From a virus, in IMG/VR virus record IMGVR_UViG_3300009159_005446, positions 1-58,445 of that record: a DNA stretch of 58,445 nt; one strand, written 5' to 3'. The notes under the pieces were generated by a model, which worked only from the letters and a program-made list of their open reading frames with translations, searched no databases and was not told where the DNA came from. Positions 57,366-58,445 of this stretch are shown here, in pieces. Each line of letters starts with the position of its first letter. Positions within the stretch are counted from its first letter, which is position 1. The translations under genes were made by a program, and so were the position numbers.

Positions 57366-57929
57366 ATGTCTGGAAAAATAAGCGCAAGCGAGCAAAAGAA
57401 AGAAGATTGGATGAATTCCAAATGGCGTCCTGCCATGGGTTGGTTGTACATGTTTGTGTGTTTCTTTGACTTTGTACTTGCCCCTATTCTCTGGAGTCTT
57501 GTACAGGCCTTGTACAAAGGCGGTGTTAATGTACAATGGCAACCACTCACACTGCAAGGTGCTGGACTATTCCACATCTCCATGGGTGCTGTACTGGGTC
57601 TTGCCGCATATGGTAGAACACAAGAAAAACTAAATGGAGCAAACAATGGCGGAATCAACTTACCACCAAATGTCGGTACAACATATACGCCTCCGGCACC
57701 AACAGGACAGTCCATGCCCGGTGCGTTTGGTACACCAACAGCAACAACAGTCACTCAGTCCTGGGGATCAGCACCCCTGGGTGGCGGATTCGGAAGCTCG
57801 GCAGCCGGATTCGGGGCAGTACCACCAGCACCAGCCGGGTTCGGCAATGACTTTGGCGCACCAGCTGGGGTCACAACAGGCTTTGGCGGCAAGCCAGCAC
57901 CTGTAATCCCACCATTCCCAGAAAGATAA
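57366..57929 (+). CDS. 3TM-family holin with Gly/Pro-rich tail
   Basis: A 187-residue protein: WMNSKWRPAMGWLYMFVCFFDF, then an ILWSLVQALY helix and LTLQGAGLFHISMGAVLGLAAYGRTQEK, matching the Holin_3TMs family of T4-like phages. Residues about 95-187 are Gly/Pro/Ala-rich with FG repeats (GGGFGSS, AAGFGA, PAGFGND), unusual for a holin. It follows the carbonic anhydrase on the late transcript and is the likely holin for the GH19 endolysin. Confidence 0.82.
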   Translation: MSGKISASEQKKEDWMNSKWRPAMGWLYMFVCFFDFVLAPILWSLVQALYKGGVNVQWQPLTLQGAGLFHISMGAVLGLAAYGRTQEKLNGANNGGINLPPNVGTTYTPPAPTGQSMPGAFGTPTATTVTQSWGSAPLGGGFGSSAAGFGAVPPAPAGFGNDFGAPAGVTTGFGGKPAPVIPPFPER

Positions 57930-57931
57930 AC

Positions 57932-58445
57932 ATGAAAAAACTATTGGCAATTATATCATTTGTACTACTGTCAACACCAGTGTTGGCCCAACCATCCACA
58001 GCTGGCATTACAACTTGCTCAGGTGAATACGCACTATGCGCCGCAAGCACTTGCAAGCCCACAGGCAAAATGATCACAGGCAACAACGGTGTAGCGTATC
58101 CTGAAGTAGAATGCAAGTGTCCTATTTTAAATGGTCATGCCATTGCCGATACTAGTGCAGGTAACATGCAAGGATCATGTGCCGCAACAGACAGCAATCA
58201 CGTTTGGAGTTTGTTTGCACCCAAATTGTTTTACCCGCAAGAAGCCAACAACTTTAGCCCACTACCCTGGAAACAAAAAGCCACAGTGCAAAAATGTGAT
58301 GCTAGTTTAAATCTCGGCGCACAATCAAGCAATTGCTTTAGTTGGAATTGCACTAAAGGTCCAGATGGCATAGCCGTATGTTCATGCCCTACTGGTCAAG
58401 TACCACCTGCAACATCATTCTTGACCGAAGCAGGTCAGGGAAACC
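57932..58445 (+). CDS. Secreted Cys-rich protein, 3' end beyond window
   Basis: At least 171 residues, cut by the right edge. Signal peptide MKKLLAIISFVLLSTPVLAQ, then a mature part with more than ten Cys in CxxxxC and CxC spacings (TTCSGEYALCAASTC, VECKCPIL, SNCFSWNCTKG, AVCSCPTG). Disulfide-stabilised exported protein. No family recognised. Starts two bases after the holin stop. Confidence 0.8.
   Translation, partial: MKKLLAIISFVLLSTPVLAQPSTAGITTCSGEYALCAASTCKPTGKMITGNNGVAYPEVECKCPILNGHAIADTSAGNMQGSCAATDSNHVWSLFAPKLFYPQEANNFSPLPWKQKATVQKCDASLNLGAQSSNCFSWNCTKGPDGIAVCSCPTGQVPPATSFLTEAGQGN

Noticed and set aside
1-58445. CRISPR arrays, tRNAs, insertion sequences, integrase or attachment sites
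   Set aside because: None was seen by eye on either strand; the dispersed short repeats found are promoter and operator-like elements.

Overview
This window looks like part of a large T4-like (myovirus-type) phage genome from an aquatic, probably freshwater, sample. The phage assignment rests on a T4 gp44-type clamp-loader ATPase (39106), a GroES/gp31-type co-chaperonin (38256), PhoH (41450), T4-like virion and fibre proteins (32794-37061), several lysis genes (holins, SleB-type hydrolase, GH19 endolysin, spanin pair) and many copies of a T4-type late promoter box (TATAAATA and NTAAATA variants). Genes are tightly packed with ATGA or TAATG overlaps, and no tRNA, insertion sequence or CRISPR array was seen. 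The host is an inference only: a TctC-type binding protein, a DUF4337-like protein and a DUF3563-like micro-protein suggest a betaproteobacterium (Burkholderiales).

Layout. 1-7924: a large unknown protein running off the left edge, ClpP, a chain of four minus-strand micro-genes, a DUF4337-like membrane protein, a solute-binding protein with a DAACS symporter, lectin-like proteins and an aspartate/glutamate racemase. 7925-12160: a minus-strand operon of two secreted repetitive proteins and two membrane proteins. 12344-15602: small early genes, an AhpC-AhpD peroxidase pair and an outer-membrane barrel. 15723-26691: mostly small early genes under sigma70-like promoters, with SleB hydrolase plus holin, a TylF-like methyltransferase, a ParB-like protein, an Hc1-like nucleoprotein and NadE. 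26736-32754: VCBS protein, phosphoesterase, IF-1, Fe-superoxide dismutase, ErpA-like protein and two SGNH-like proteins. 32794-37061: virion module. 37122-44850: replication, chaperone, HAD and PhoH genes and structural unknowns. 44944-55637: an accessory island with a di-iron protein, glutamine amidotransferase, TctC, sulfotransferase-like P-loop proteins, an Asp/Asn hydroxylase-like enzyme, an APS-kinase-nucleotidylyltransferase fusion, SGNH proteins and two amidinotransferases around the spanin genes. 55666-58445: GH19 endolysin, secreted alpha-carbonic anhydrase, 3TM holin and a secreted Cys-rich protein cut by the right edge.

How it works together. Early genes use strong sigma70-type promoters (TTGACC/TTGACA, 17 bp, often TGCTATAAT), several embedded in the last codons of the upstream gene or inside terminator hairpins. 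Late genes use T4-type boxes. Much of the accessory content seems to keep the infected cell running: oxidative defence (AhpC, AhpD, SodB), Fe-S assembly, NAD synthesis, translation initiation, ClpP and GroES. A second theme is the cell envelope: solute uptake proteins, secreted repeats, carbonic anhydrase and a barrel. The least explained parts are the 44.9-55.6 kb island and the secreted module at 7.9-12.2 kb.
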